Assembly (NCBI GenBank): GCA_003132905.1
Contig: PKZC01000309.1
Location: forward strand, 7,266 to 30,120
From: Bryobacterales bacterium
Lineage (GTDB): Bacteria; Acidobacteriota; Terriglobia; Bryobacterales; Bryobacteraceae
DNA length: 22,855 nucleotides
Reading direction: 5' to 3'
Below the pieces are notes generated by a model that had not been told where the DNA came from, made no database searches, and saw only the letters and a list, made by a program, of their open reading frames with translations. Both the position numbers and the translations under genes were made by a program. Shown here piece after piece: positions 7,251 through 13,912 of this stretch (position 1 is its first letter; every line of letters begins with the position of its first letter).

Positions 7251-8918
7251 TTATGGCTGATACTCGAGCACCAGCATCGTGATGTCGTCTTCTTGCTCTG
7301 AAACCTCGCTGAAGTCTTCCACCGCCTCCACCAGCTTGGCGTGCAGCTCCGTGCAGCCGATTCCGGCATGCGCGCAGAGAAATTCCTTCAAGGCTTTCTT
7401 CTCGAAGAACTCTCCGTCCGCATTGGCCGCCTCGGAAAGTCCGTCGCTGAATAACACCAATTTGTCGCCCGGTTGAAGCTGCATGGTCTTCACTTCGTAG
7501 GTGGCGACATCCAGCATTCCGATCGGCATACCGGTGCTTTCCAGCAATTGTAATTCTCCGTTCGCGCGCACCAGCACCGGTTTCGGATGGCCGGCATTGG
7601 ACCAACGCAGCTCTCCGCTGCGATCCACCGTGCAGTAAACCACCGTGGCGTATTTCTCGCCGCGGGCACGCTCGATCAGGAAACGGTTGATGCGCGACAT
7701 CACGTCGTCGATCCGGACCTCGCCCTCGGACGCGAAAACGAACGCGCCCTGGAGCAACGCGGCCAGCAATGCGGCGCTCACGCCTTTGCCGGATACATCC
7801 ACGATGACGCAGGCATACATGTCGGGAGTGACGCGGCGCACGTCAAAATAATCACCGCCCACCTGGCGCGAGGCAATGCTCGATCCAACGGCGCGAAACC
7901 AGCCTTCGGTGGGCAGCTCGCTCGGCAGCAAACCGGTTTGGATGGTTCGGGCGATATTCAGCTCTTCTTCCATGTGCTGCTTGGCGCGTTCTTCTTCGAG
8001 CAAACGCGCGTTCTCGAGAATCGTCGAGGCCTCGAGCGCGAGCGTTTGCAAAATCTCGCGATTGCCGGAAGAAAGGTCCGCCGCAGTCCCGCGCGAATCC
8101 ATGTACAGCACGCCCACGGTGTTGGTCACCGAACCGGCGATCGTTTCCTGGAGCGATCCGGTTCGCACCTGAATCAGCGGTACGCAGACCACGCTGCGCA
8201 GCTCCAGGTTCGCCACCGACATTTCGGGCCGGATGCCATCGGCGCCCAGTGGATCGAACGTCATCGAAAGCAGATCGCGCCGGCTGCGGAGCGCTCGATT
8301 GATCAACGAGCGGGGAACGCCCAGGTCTGAGCTGTCCAAAGGCGCGCCGCGCCGGTCTCGCGCGACACTCACTTCCAGTTGCTCGTCCTTTCCTAGCAGC
8401 AGGAAGCCCCGCTCGGCGCCGGTGACGGAAAGCGCCGCATCCACCACCGCAACCAGTACGTCGTGAGTGGACAACGAGCTTTGCAGCGCGCGCGCAACTT
8501 CCACCAGAGATCGAAGCTTGGAAAGGTTGTTCGCTCCGCTTCCCGCGGGCGCCGACATCTTTCCTAACACCTGGTTCAACTCGTCTTCCTGAAGCGTGTA
8601 GGCCAAACGGTAAGAGTCTGGGAATCCGAAATCAATGCGATCCCCATCCTTCAGCAGGTGGCGTTTGACACGCTGGCCGTTCACAAAAACACCGTGCCTG
8701 CTATCCAGATCTTCGATGGCGTAGTTGCCGTTGTCCAAGGAGATACGAGCGTGATTGCGTGAGATGCGATTGTCGCGCAGCACCAGGTTGTTTTCACCCT
8801 GCCTCCCGATCAGGAACGGCGTGGGATCGATCGGTACGCGGCTGCGATTGCCTGACGGATTCGTCACCGACAACGCGGGTGTCCGGCCGTTCGCGGCGGG
8901 GGCCCCGGACGACGACAT
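7251..8918 (-). CDS. FHA-GAF-PP2C (SpoIIE/RsbU-type) serine phosphatase
   Basis: A 555-residue cytoplasmic signalling protein. The FHA domain (about 30-105) carries FLIGR, RISRNHARI and DLDSRHGVFVNG, the phospho-Thr-binding residues of the family. The GAF domain (about 140-310; VVDAALSVTGAERGFLLL, VVCVPL, GVLYMDSR) is a ligand or redox sensor. A linker helix (EEELNIARTIQTGLLP) leads to the PP2C/SpoIIE phosphatase (about 345-555), with metal-binding Asp in GGDYFD, VDVSGKGVSAALL, LFSDGLSEA and EDDITMLVL all present, so it should be active. Such phosphatases usually switch anti-sigma-factor antagonists in partner-switching stress pathways. No anti-sigma gene is in the window. Its ATG overlaps the stop of the Fur-family gene as TGATG, so the two are translationally coupled. 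Confidence 0.92.
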   Translation of the reverse strand: MSSSGAPAANGRTPALSVTNPSGNRSRVPIDPTPFLIGRQGENNLVLRDNRISRNHARISLDNGNYAIEDLDSRHGVFVNGQRVKRHLLKDGDRIDFGFPDSYRLAYTLQEDELNQVLGKMSAPAGSGANNLSKLRSLVEVARALQSSLSTHDVLVAVVDAALSVTGAERGFLLLGKDEQLEVSVARDRRGAPLDSSDLGVPRSLINRALRSRRDLLSMTFDPLGADGIRPEMSVANLELRSVVCVPLIQVRTGSLQETIAGSVTNTVGVLYMDSRGTAADLSSGNREILQTLALEASTILENARLLEEERAKQHMEEELNIARTIQTGLLPSELPTEGWFRAVGSSIASRQVGGDYFDVRRVTPDMYACVIVDVSGKGVSAALLAALLQGAFVFASEGEVRIDDVMSRINRFLIERARGEKYATVVYCTVDRSGELRWSNAGHPKPVLVRANGELQLLESTGMPIGMLDVATYEVKTMQLQPGDKLVLFSDGLSEAANADGEFFEKKALKEFLCAHAGIGCTELHAKLVEAVEDFSEVSEQEDDITMLVLEYQP

Positions 8919-9427
8919 CAGCGGCTCCGTGAGTGTTGCGGTCTACCAGCGACGGTCGCGGGCTCAGGGTTGGCCGGATCGCTCAACTCCTTGGCGCGCA
9001 GAACCTGGCAATGGGAACAGTATCCGCCGACCTCGGTCCGCGACAAGACAATCTCAAATCCGAAGTGTGTCTCAATCTGTTCGCGCATCTTCTTCAGCAG
9101 ATCGCCAAAAAACTCTTCGATTTTGCCGCAGCGCAGGCAAATCACGTGGGCATGTTCCTGTTTCAGGCGGGTCTCGTAGTAATGCTGGTCCCCATCGTGA
9201 TGCATCAGGTCCAGTTCGTCCACCAAGCCGCCGGCCTTTAGCAGCTTGAGCGTCCGGTAGACGGTTACCCGGTTCAGTTTAGGATCCTTTTCGCGCGCCA
9301 GCGTGAACAGACGCTCGGCATCCAGGTGCTGGCCAGACTGATCGATGAGATCGAGCAGAATCTTGCGCTGCCGCGTGAGCCGGACGCCTTGTAGTTTGAG
9401 CGAATCTTTGATGCCGGAAACCGCCAT
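8918..9427 (-). CDS. Fur-family metal- or redox-responsive transcriptional regulator
   Basis: A 169-residue protein. The winged helix (about 1-85) has RLTRQRKILLDLIDQSGQHL and the recognition helix NRVTVYRTLKLLKAGGLV. The dimerisation domain has the metal ligands HHDGDQHYYE and HAHVICLRC. The two structural zinc pairs CLRC (about 97-100) and CSHC (about 137-140) are intact. The residue equivalent to the PerR-specific Asp is Glu (KIEEF), arguing for Fur/Zur-type metal sensing rather than PerR-type peroxide sensing. The last 25 residues (PANPEPATVAGRPQHSRSR) are a disordered tail beyond the usual end. The stop overlaps the downstream phosphatase start. The start is ATG 9427, preceded by CTCCTCCTCC on the coding strand, which is not a Shine-Dalgarno sequence. 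Confidence 0.9.
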   Translation of the reverse strand: MAVSGIKDSLKLQGVRLTRQRKILLDLIDQSGQHLDAERLFTLAREKDPKLNRVTVYRTLKLLKAGGLVDELDLMHHDGDQHYYETRLKQEHAHVICLRCGKIEEFFGDLLKKMREQIETHFGFEIVLSRTEVGGYCSHCQVLRAKELSDPANPEPATVAGRPQHSRSR

Positions 9428-9437
9428 GGAGGAGGAG

Positions 9438-9452
9438 CTAGAGGCCCTCTAG
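9438..9452. promoter_or_regulatory. 7-1-7 inverted repeat, candidate Fur-family operator
   Basis: CTAGAGG, one base, CCTCTAG: a perfect seven-base inverted repeat with a single central base, ending 11 bp before the Fur-family ATG. The 7-1-7 layout is the known geometry of Fur, Zur and PerR boxes, but the sequence is GC-richer than the canonical AT-rich boxes. It overlaps the candidate -10 element of the same gene, so a bound repressor would block transcription. Autoregulation is inferred. Confidence 0.45.
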
Positions 9453-9476
9453 AAGGGTACCAAAACCAACTGACAA
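9448..9476 (-). promoter_or_regulatory. Candidate promoter of the Fur-family gene
   Basis: Reading the minus strand, TTGTCA (9476-9471, five of six to the -35 consensus) is followed after exactly 17 bp by TCTAGA (9453-9448, a weak -10). Transcription would start near 9441, leaving a leader of about 14 bases with no Shine-Dalgarno sequence. Confidence 0.35.
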
Positions 9477-9521
9477 GCGAGCAGCTTTTTGCCGAGCGCC
9501 CATCCGAGGGAAGAGTAATGT

Positions 9522-9884
9522 TTAGTTGGCCAGTTTCGTAGCGCGATTGATGCTGCGGGTCACCAGACGCCGGGGATCCAGCATATGCTGCGGTTTAAAG
9601 TGGCTCGCCGACCACTTGCATCCTGGCTCAAATTCGATCCCCAGAAAGTAGCCAATCTCCCGATATACGCAGTATCGAACTTTGCCAATCAGTTCGCCTT
9701 TGGGATAGGTAATCCGCAAATCAGTCTGCAACGGAATGGGCTGATCGAATTGGAGACACGCGCCGGATAACGAAATGTCCTCCAGGTTGGCCACACCTTT
9801 GCGAATACGCCCGGACTTGTCCTTCCACTGGACGTCCACCATATCCGCACACAACATCCGTGGCTCTATGCGCCTGTCGAACAT
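9522..9884 (-). CDS. PilZ domain protein (cyclic-di-GMP receptor)
   Basis: A 120-residue single-domain cytoplasmic protein. Both signature motifs for c-di-GMP binding are present: RxxxR at residues 5-9 (RIEPR) and DxSxxG at about 37-42 (DISLSG), followed by strand residues typical of PilZ barrels (LRITYPKGELIGKVRYCVY, FLGIEFEPG). It is therefore expected to bind the nucleotide. No output domain is attached, so it probably acts on a partner protein. It is transcribed toward the Fur-family gene across a 94-bp gap that contains that gene's own promoter, so it is likely a separate unit. Confidence 0.88.
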   Translation of the reverse strand: MFDRRIEPRMLCADMVDVQWKDKSGRIRKGVANLEDISLSGACLQFDQPIPLQTDLRITYPKGELIGKVRYCVYREIGYFLGIEFEPGCKWSASHFKPQHMLDPRRLVTRSINRATKLAN

Positions 9885-9915
9885 ACACTTCTTATCGGCG
9901 AGTGAAAGGTGAATG

Positions 9916-9968
9916 ATTATGAGGGAGCTGCCACCAAAATCGCCCTAACCTGCCGTAAGGCCCTAACC
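9916..9968 (-). promoter_or_regulatory. Candidate activator-dependent promoter of the PilZ gene with direct repeats
   Basis: On the minus strand CATAAT (9921-9916) is a good -10, but the -35 position (about 9944-9939) does not match consensus. Two identical nine-base sites, GGTTAGGGC, lie just upstream at 9968-9960 and 9950-9942, 18 bp apart, the second abutting the -35 position. This is the layout of an activator binding a weak promoter. The regulator is unknown. Confidence 0.3.
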
Positions 9969-10105
9969 GCAAGGTCTGTACCGACAGAGTACCATGTTCG
10001 TTCCCCGAAGGTACTAGTCTTTTCGCCAATTCTTGAGGGCTTACCGCATTTTTGTCACTGACTGGTCTGTGACACCAGCCAGACCTGTTCATCGCGCTCA
10101 GTCTC

Positions 10106-10134
10106 TTGACCGTCGACAGGCGCGAGAGTAGACT
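10106..10134 (+). promoter_or_regulatory. Candidate promoter of the cytochrome oxidase operon
   Basis: TTGACC (10106-10111) and TAGACT (10129-10134) are separated by exactly 17 bp, matching sigma-70 consensus at five and four of six positions. Transcription would start near 10141, only about five bases before the GTG of the first gene, so the operon mRNA may be almost leaderless. Confidence 0.5.
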
Positions 10135-10144
10135 GAGGCCTCAG
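10133..10144. promoter_or_regulatory. 12-bp perfect palindrome at the oxidase operon start
   Basis: CTGAGGCCTCAG is perfectly symmetrical, overlaps the last two bases of the candidate -10 and covers the predicted transcription start, ending one base before the GTG codon. A repressor bound here would block the operon. No regulator is assigned. Confidence 0.35.
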
Positions 10145-10145
10145 G

Positions 10146-11072
10146 GTGGGTCCTCCTTTCAGTCCACATTCTCCTCAAGCGCAGGCGATCGCGGGGGTAT
10201 TTTCGCTGGTACTAGCGATAGCCGCTGTTGTTTTTCTGGTGGTCCTTACTGGAGTGGTCTACAGCGTCGTCCGATACCGGTCGCGCGGCATTATGGCCCC
10301 CGAACCCAAGCAGATCTTCGGGTCGCGCAAGCTGGAAGCGTTGTGGACTGTGGTGCCACTGCTGATCGTGACGGGGCTTTTCATCGTCACCGTGCGCGCC
10401 ATGGTTGTGATCGATGCGCCGCAAGATTCCGTCAGGCATCCCGACTTGGTGATCACCGGCCATCAGTGGTGGTGGGAGGCGCGATATCCAAACGGCGTGG
10501 TGGCGACAGGCGACATCCACATTCCAGCGGCGCGGCGGTTGCTTGCGCGCATCGAATCGGCGGACGTGATTCATGACTTCTGGACGCCGAATCTAGGGCG
10601 AAAGATGGACGCCGTGCCCGGCCGCTGGAGCTATCTCTGGCTGGAGGCGGACACGCCCGGGAGCTACGCCGGTACCTGCTCGGAGTTTTGCGGCGCGCAG
10701 CATGCCTGGATGCGCTTTCGCGTGATTGCCGAACCCCAGTCTGGCTTCGACGCGTGGCTGCAGCGCCAGGCACAACCATCGCCCGAACCTGCGGGCAGCG
10801 CGATAGAGGGCGCTCGCCTGTTTCAAACCAAGAAATGCGGTGAGTGCCACAATGTCGCGGGAATTGGCTTAATCTCAACCAAAGGCCCGAATCTGGCGCA
10901 TCTTGCCACTCGGGAGACCTTAGGTGGCGGAATTTCCCGAAACACGCCTCAGAATCTGGAGCTTTGGCTAACCGATCCGCAGGCGGCGAAACCCGGCAAT
11001 CGGATGCCGGACACCCAATTATCGGCAAATGAGCGCGACGCCCTGCTCGCCTATCTCGAGAGCCTGCGATGA
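10146..11072 (+). CDS. coxB: Cytochrome c oxidase subunit II with fused cytochrome c (caa3 type)
   Basis: A 308-residue electron-entry subunit. Two transmembrane helices (about 14-42 and 62-85) anchor a cupredoxin domain outside the membrane. The CuA ligands are all there: His in DVIHDFW and the CSEFCGAQHAWM loop (two Cys, Glu, His, Met). The aromatic electron-entry patch appears as GHQWWWEARYP. A cytochrome c domain follows (about 215-308) with CGECH for covalent heme and a Met ligand in GNRMPD. The fusion defines caa3 oxidases, which accept electrons through their own heme c. The start is GTG, the only codon that keeps the first helix whole. The stop overlaps the subunit I start as ATGA. 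Confidence 0.93.
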   Translation: MGPPFSPHSPQAQAIAGVFSLVLAIAAVVFLVVLTGVVYSVVRYRSRGIMAPEPKQIFGSRKLEALWTVVPLLIVTGLFIVTVRAMVVIDAPQDSVRHPDLVITGHQWWWEARYPNGVVATGDIHIPAARRLLARIESADVIHDFWTPNLGRKMDAVPGRWSYLWLEADTPGSYAGTCSEFCGAQHAWMRFRVIAEPQSGFDAWLQRQAQPSPEPAGSAIEGARLFQTKKCGECHNVAGIGLISTKGPNLAHLATRETLGGGISRNTPQNLELWLTDPQAAKPGNRMPDTQLSANERDALLAYLESLR

Positions 11073-12667
11073 ACAGCCTGACGGCATGGCTGTGCGCCAT
11101 AGACCACAAACGCATCGGCATTCTCTACATGCTGTCCGCGCTGCTGTTTTTCCTGGCGGGCGGGATGGAAGCCATGGTGATGCGCGCGCAATTGGCCGCT
11201 CCGAATCTGAAGCTCATCACACCGGAAATCTACAACCAGATGTTCACCATGCACGGCACCACCATGATCTTTCTGGTCGCAATGCCCGTGCTCACCGGCT
11301 TTGGCGTGTATCTGGTGCCGCTCATGATCGGCGCGAACGAGATGGCGCTGCCTCGGCTGGGCGCGCTCAGTTTCTGGCTACAATTCTTCGGCGGTATCCT
11401 GCTGTACTTCAGTTTTGCCACCGGCGCGGCTCCGAGCGCGGGCTGGTTTAGCTACGCCCCACTGAGCGAGAAGGCTTTTTCGCCGGGCGTCGGCCTGGAT
11501 TATTGGGCCTTGGCGTTGCTAATGATAGCCGCCAGCTCCATAGGATCTGCCATTAACCTGGCCGTGACCATCGCCACCGAGCGCGCGCCCGGCATGACCA
11601 TGCGGCTGGTCCCGCTTTTCGTTTGGATGACCCTGGTCACATCCGTCATGATCGTTTTCGCCCTTCCGGCGCTGGCTGCGTCCCTGACCATGTTGCTGGG
11701 CGACCGGCTGCTGCACGCGCATTTTTTCGATCCCGCGCAAGGCGGCGCACCTCTCCTGTGGCAGCACTACTTTTGGATCTTTGGACATCCCGAGGTCTAT
11801 ATCGTGGTCCTTCCGGCTTTTGGCATGATTTCGGAAATCATCCCGGTGTTTTCGCGCAAGCCAATCTTCGGATATCCGTTCGTCGCTACTTCCACGGTCG
11901 CCATCGCCTTCCTGAGCTACGGCGTTTGGGCGCATCACATGTTCGCTGTTGCGCTGGGACGCAATTTCCTGGCGGTCTTCGCCGCCGCAAGCATGCTGAT
12001 CGCGGTGCCCACTGGCATGAAGATTTTCAGTTGGATTGCCACCATGTGGGGCGGATCCATTCGGTTTACCACCGCCATGCTCTTCGCCGTCGCATTCCTT
12101 TTGGAATTTACCGTGGGCGGGTTAAGCGGTGTCGCTTTTGCCACCGTGCCCGTAGATTGGCAGATGACGGACACGTATTTCGTGGTTGCCCACATTCACT
12201 ATGTCCTGTTCGGCGGCACCGTCTTCGCCCTGCTCGCAGGCGTTCACTATTGGTTCCCCAAGTTCAGCGGACGAATGCTGGATGAAAAGCTCGGCCGATG
12301 GAGCTTCTGGCTGATCGTCCTCGGCTTCAACACCGCATTTTTCGTACAGCATTTCCTCGGACTGTTGGGGATGACGCGGCGCATCTATACGTATCCAAAC
12401 CTTCCCTGGTTCGGCGCACTGAACCTGATCTCTACCATTGGAGCCGCCATTCTGGTCTTCGGCATTCTGCTGTTCTGCGCCAACATCGCCATGAGCTTGT
12501 TTTTCGGCGGTGTAGCGGGCGACGACCCCTGGAATGCCTGGACGCTCGAGTGGGCCGCGTCCTCTCCGCCCTCGATTCGAAATTTCGAAGAAGCACCCGC
12601 CGTTCGTAGCCGGCGTCCGCTGTGGGACCGGAAGCATCCCGAAGCTCCGGATTGGATACAAGCATGA
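11069..12667 (+). CDS. ctaD: Cytochrome c oxidase subunit I
   Basis: A 532-residue, 12-helix catalytic subunit that reduces oxygen to water. Heme a ligands are His62 and His377 and heme a3 is bound by His375 (VVAHIHYV). CuB ligands are His240, His289 and His290 (IFGHPEVY, VWAHHMF), with Tyr244 as the cross-linked Tyr. The GHPEVY form with Glu242 places it in the A1 branch. The K-channel Lys318 (AVPTGMKIFSW) and the Arg pair in GMTRRIY are kept. The D-channel entry is unusual: the family GAPDMAFPRxNN reads GANEMALPRLGAL, so Asp becomes Glu91, the gate Asn becomes Gly98, and the Asn in FGNYxxP becomes Val80. Asn163 and the helix-IV serines remain. It overlaps the previous and next genes as ATGA. 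Confidence 0.95.
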   Translation: MNSLTAWLCAIDHKRIGILYMLSALLFFLAGGMEAMVMRAQLAAPNLKLITPEIYNQMFTMHGTTMIFLVAMPVLTGFGVYLVPLMIGANEMALPRLGALSFWLQFFGGILLYFSFATGAAPSAGWFSYAPLSEKAFSPGVGLDYWALALLMIAASSIGSAINLAVTIATERAPGMTMRLVPLFVWMTLVTSVMIVFALPALAASLTMLLGDRLLHAHFFDPAQGGAPLLWQHYFWIFGHPEVYIVVLPAFGMISEIIPVFSRKPIFGYPFVATSTVAIAFLSYGVWAHHMFAVALGRNFLAVFAAASMLIAVPTGMKIFSWIATMWGGSIRFTTAMLFAVAFLLEFTVGGLSGVAFATVPVDWQMTDTYFVVAHIHYVLFGGTVFALLAGVHYWFPKFSGRMLDEKLGRWSFWLIVLGFNTAFFVQHFLGLLGMTRRIYTYPNLPWFGALNLISTIGAAILVFGILLFCANIAMSLFFGGVAGDDPWNAWTLEWAASSPPSIRNFEEAPAVRSRRPLWDRKHPEAPDWIQA

Positions 12668-13038
12668 CCAAGCGCGTCCAACTCGGCATGGCGATGTTCC
12701 TGATCTCCGAGGCGGTGTTTTTCTTCCTGCTGATTCTCGCGTCCGTGTATTTTGGGGAGAAACCCTACTTGATCTCTCGCGTCGCATTGTTGTTGCTCCT
12801 CGCGAGCAACCTCAGTATGTGGAGGGGATGGCGCTGGGTCACGATTGCGCTTGGCGCCGCGTTCCTAGTTGGGCTATTCGGAAGCGGATCGAACATGCTG
12901 ACGGGGATTCACGAGGCGCATATGCTGGCCGGATTGATCGCCCTCGCGCTCGTTCCCGCCTCCGCGCTCAAAGTGATGGCCCTGTATTGGCATTTCTTCT
13001 CCGCCGTCGGGATCGTGCTATTTATCGTCGCTTTATGA
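12664..13038 (+). CDS. Abridged cytochrome c oxidase subunit III
   Basis: A 124-residue membrane protein starting at ATG 12664, which overlaps the subunit I stop as ATGA. The frame is open further upstream, but only as a shadow of subunit I. Subunit III hallmarks occur in order: GMAMFLISEAVFFFLL with Glu16 (the family FxxSExxFF helix), SNLSMW, GIHEAHMLAGLIAL (family GxHxxHVxxGxxxL) and the closing YWHFFSAVGIVLF (family YWHFVDxVW). Five hydrophobic helices are predicted with almost no loops. Usual members have 190-290 residues, so this is close to a minimal version, missing the loop segments rather than one end. Subunit III normally stabilises subunit I and proton uptake through the D channel. 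Confidence 0.75.
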   Translation: MTKRVQLGMAMFLISEAVFFFLLILASVYFGEKPYLISRVALLLLLASNLSMWRGWRWVTIALGAAFLVGLFGSGSNMLTGIHEAHMLAGLIALALVPASALKVMALYWHFFSAVGIVLFIVAL

Positions 13039-13757
13039 AGACCTGGGACTGGGAACCGTCGGTGGTGGTGGGTTGCGCGATGCTCGCAATCGGGTATCTC
13101 GTGCTAATGCGCAAACGCAGCTTTCATCGCGCGCCTTACTTCCTGGCGGGCGTCGCGCTGCTCCTTCTCGATCTGGTCTCGCCCATCGACGCGCTCGCAG
13201 ATCGATATCTTCTCAGCGCCCACATCGTCCAGCATTTCTTGCTCGCGCTGGTAATTCCGCCACTATTGCTGCTCGGCACGCCCCGTTTCGATCTCGGCAG
13301 CCTCAATAAGCTGGAACGCACGCTCGGCCAGCCACCTGTTTCATGGATGCTCGGTGTGGGCACGATGCTTGCGTGGCACATTCCTACGTTATTTAACGCC
13401 GCGCTGGCGAGCGACGGCCTACACGTCTTCCAACACTTGAGTTTCCTGGTCACCGGCACGATCTTCTGGTGGCCGGTTGTAGGGCCTCTAGAAGACCGGC
13501 ATCTTCCAGTACTCGCCTCCGTTTCCTATCTCTTCAGCGCCTGTCTGGGTTGCAGCCTGCTTGGTGCATTTTTGACGTTCGGCCCGACCGGCCTATATCC
13601 CGCTTACTTAAATCCGCCAGCCCGCATCTGGGGACTCGACCCCAAGAGCGATCAACAACTAGCGGGCGTGTTGATGTGGGTGCCCGGCTGCTTCGTCTAT
13701 CTCTCGGGAATCCTTTCCACCGTATTGCGATGGTACGCGGAGGAACGGACCGCATGA
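13035..13757 (+). CDS. ctaG: CtaG-type cytochrome c oxidase assembly protein (caa3_CtaG family)
   Basis: A 240-residue inner-membrane protein with about seven helices, from ATG 13035 (ATGA overlap with subunit III). The Bacillus-type CtaG signatures are present: VSPIDALADRYLLSAHIVQH, LAWHIPTLFNAAL, HVFQHLSFLVTG and the late DQQLAGVLMWVPGCFVY. Membrane His residues in these blocks are the proposed metal contacts. The family is needed for assembly of caa3 oxidase, probably by helping insert CuB, and is unrelated to the COX11 type of CtaG. Its place directly after subunit III is typical. Confidence 0.88.
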   Translation: MKTWDWEPSVVVGCAMLAIGYLVLMRKRSFHRAPYFLAGVALLLLDLVSPIDALADRYLLSAHIVQHFLLALVIPPLLLLGTPRFDLGSLNKLERTLGQPPVSWMLGVGTMLAWHIPTLFNAALASDGLHVFQHLSFLVTGTIFWWPVVGPLEDRHLPVLASVSYLFSACLGCSLLGAFLTFGPTGLYPAYLNPPARIWGLDPKSDQQLAGVLMWVPGCFVYLSGILSTVLRWYAEERTA

Positions 13758-13912
13758 CGCGTCCAACAAGCTACGCACCCATCGTGCTGGCCGCCGGCGT
13801 GATGCTGACGCTGTGGGGCGTCGCCTCGACGTGGATCGTATCGGTGCCAGGGCTGATCGTGATTGGGATCGGGGTAGCCCGATGGAGACGAGATCTTCAA
13901 AATGAAAACTGA
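13754..13912 (+). CDS. 52-residue membrane peptide in the oxidase operon
   Basis: ATG 13754 overlaps the ctaG stop as ATGA and the frame ends at TGA 13910-13912, 11 bp inside the next gene. The peptide has two hydrophobic helices (APIVLAAGVMLTLWGVAS and IVSVPGLIVIGIGVARW) separated by a short turn and ends in a charged tail (RRDLQNEN). Size, topology and position resemble the small subunit-IV-like peptides often found at the end of cox operons, but I recognise no family motif. A longer upstream extension of the frame is a shadow of ctaG and is rejected. Confidence 0.65.
   Translation: MTRPTSYAPIVLAAGVMLTLWGVASTWIVSVPGLIVIGIGVARWRRDLQNEN

Larger units (their letters stand above)
9885..10145. 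other. Divergent regulatory region between pilZ-domain gene and oxidase operon
   Basis: A 261-bp gap with no convincing gene. It contains two direct copies of GCCCTAACC (9942-9950 and 9960-9968), an imperfect 20-bp palindrome at 10054-10073 (GTCAC...GTGAC, 16 of 20 positions symmetrical), a GGTCTG/CAGACC stem at 10064-10085, and the candidate oxidase promoter at 10106-10134. The short minus-strand frame here has no coding features. Confidence 0.5.

Noticed and set aside
9481..9505. A terminator in the AGCAGCTTTTTGCC stretch between the PilZ and Fur-family genes
   Set aside because: The flanking GAGC segments are direct rather than inverted, so no stem forms beside the T-run.
9885..10100. A c-di-GMP riboswitch in the leader of the PilZ gene
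   Set aside because: I could not find the conserved GEMM core or its paired stems on the minus strand; only direct repeats and short stems are present.
12534..12663. N-terminal extensions of the subunit III and CtaG frames into subunit I
   Set aside because: They are out-of-frame readings of the subunit I gene; the ATGA overlaps at 12664 and 13035 give family-consistent starts.
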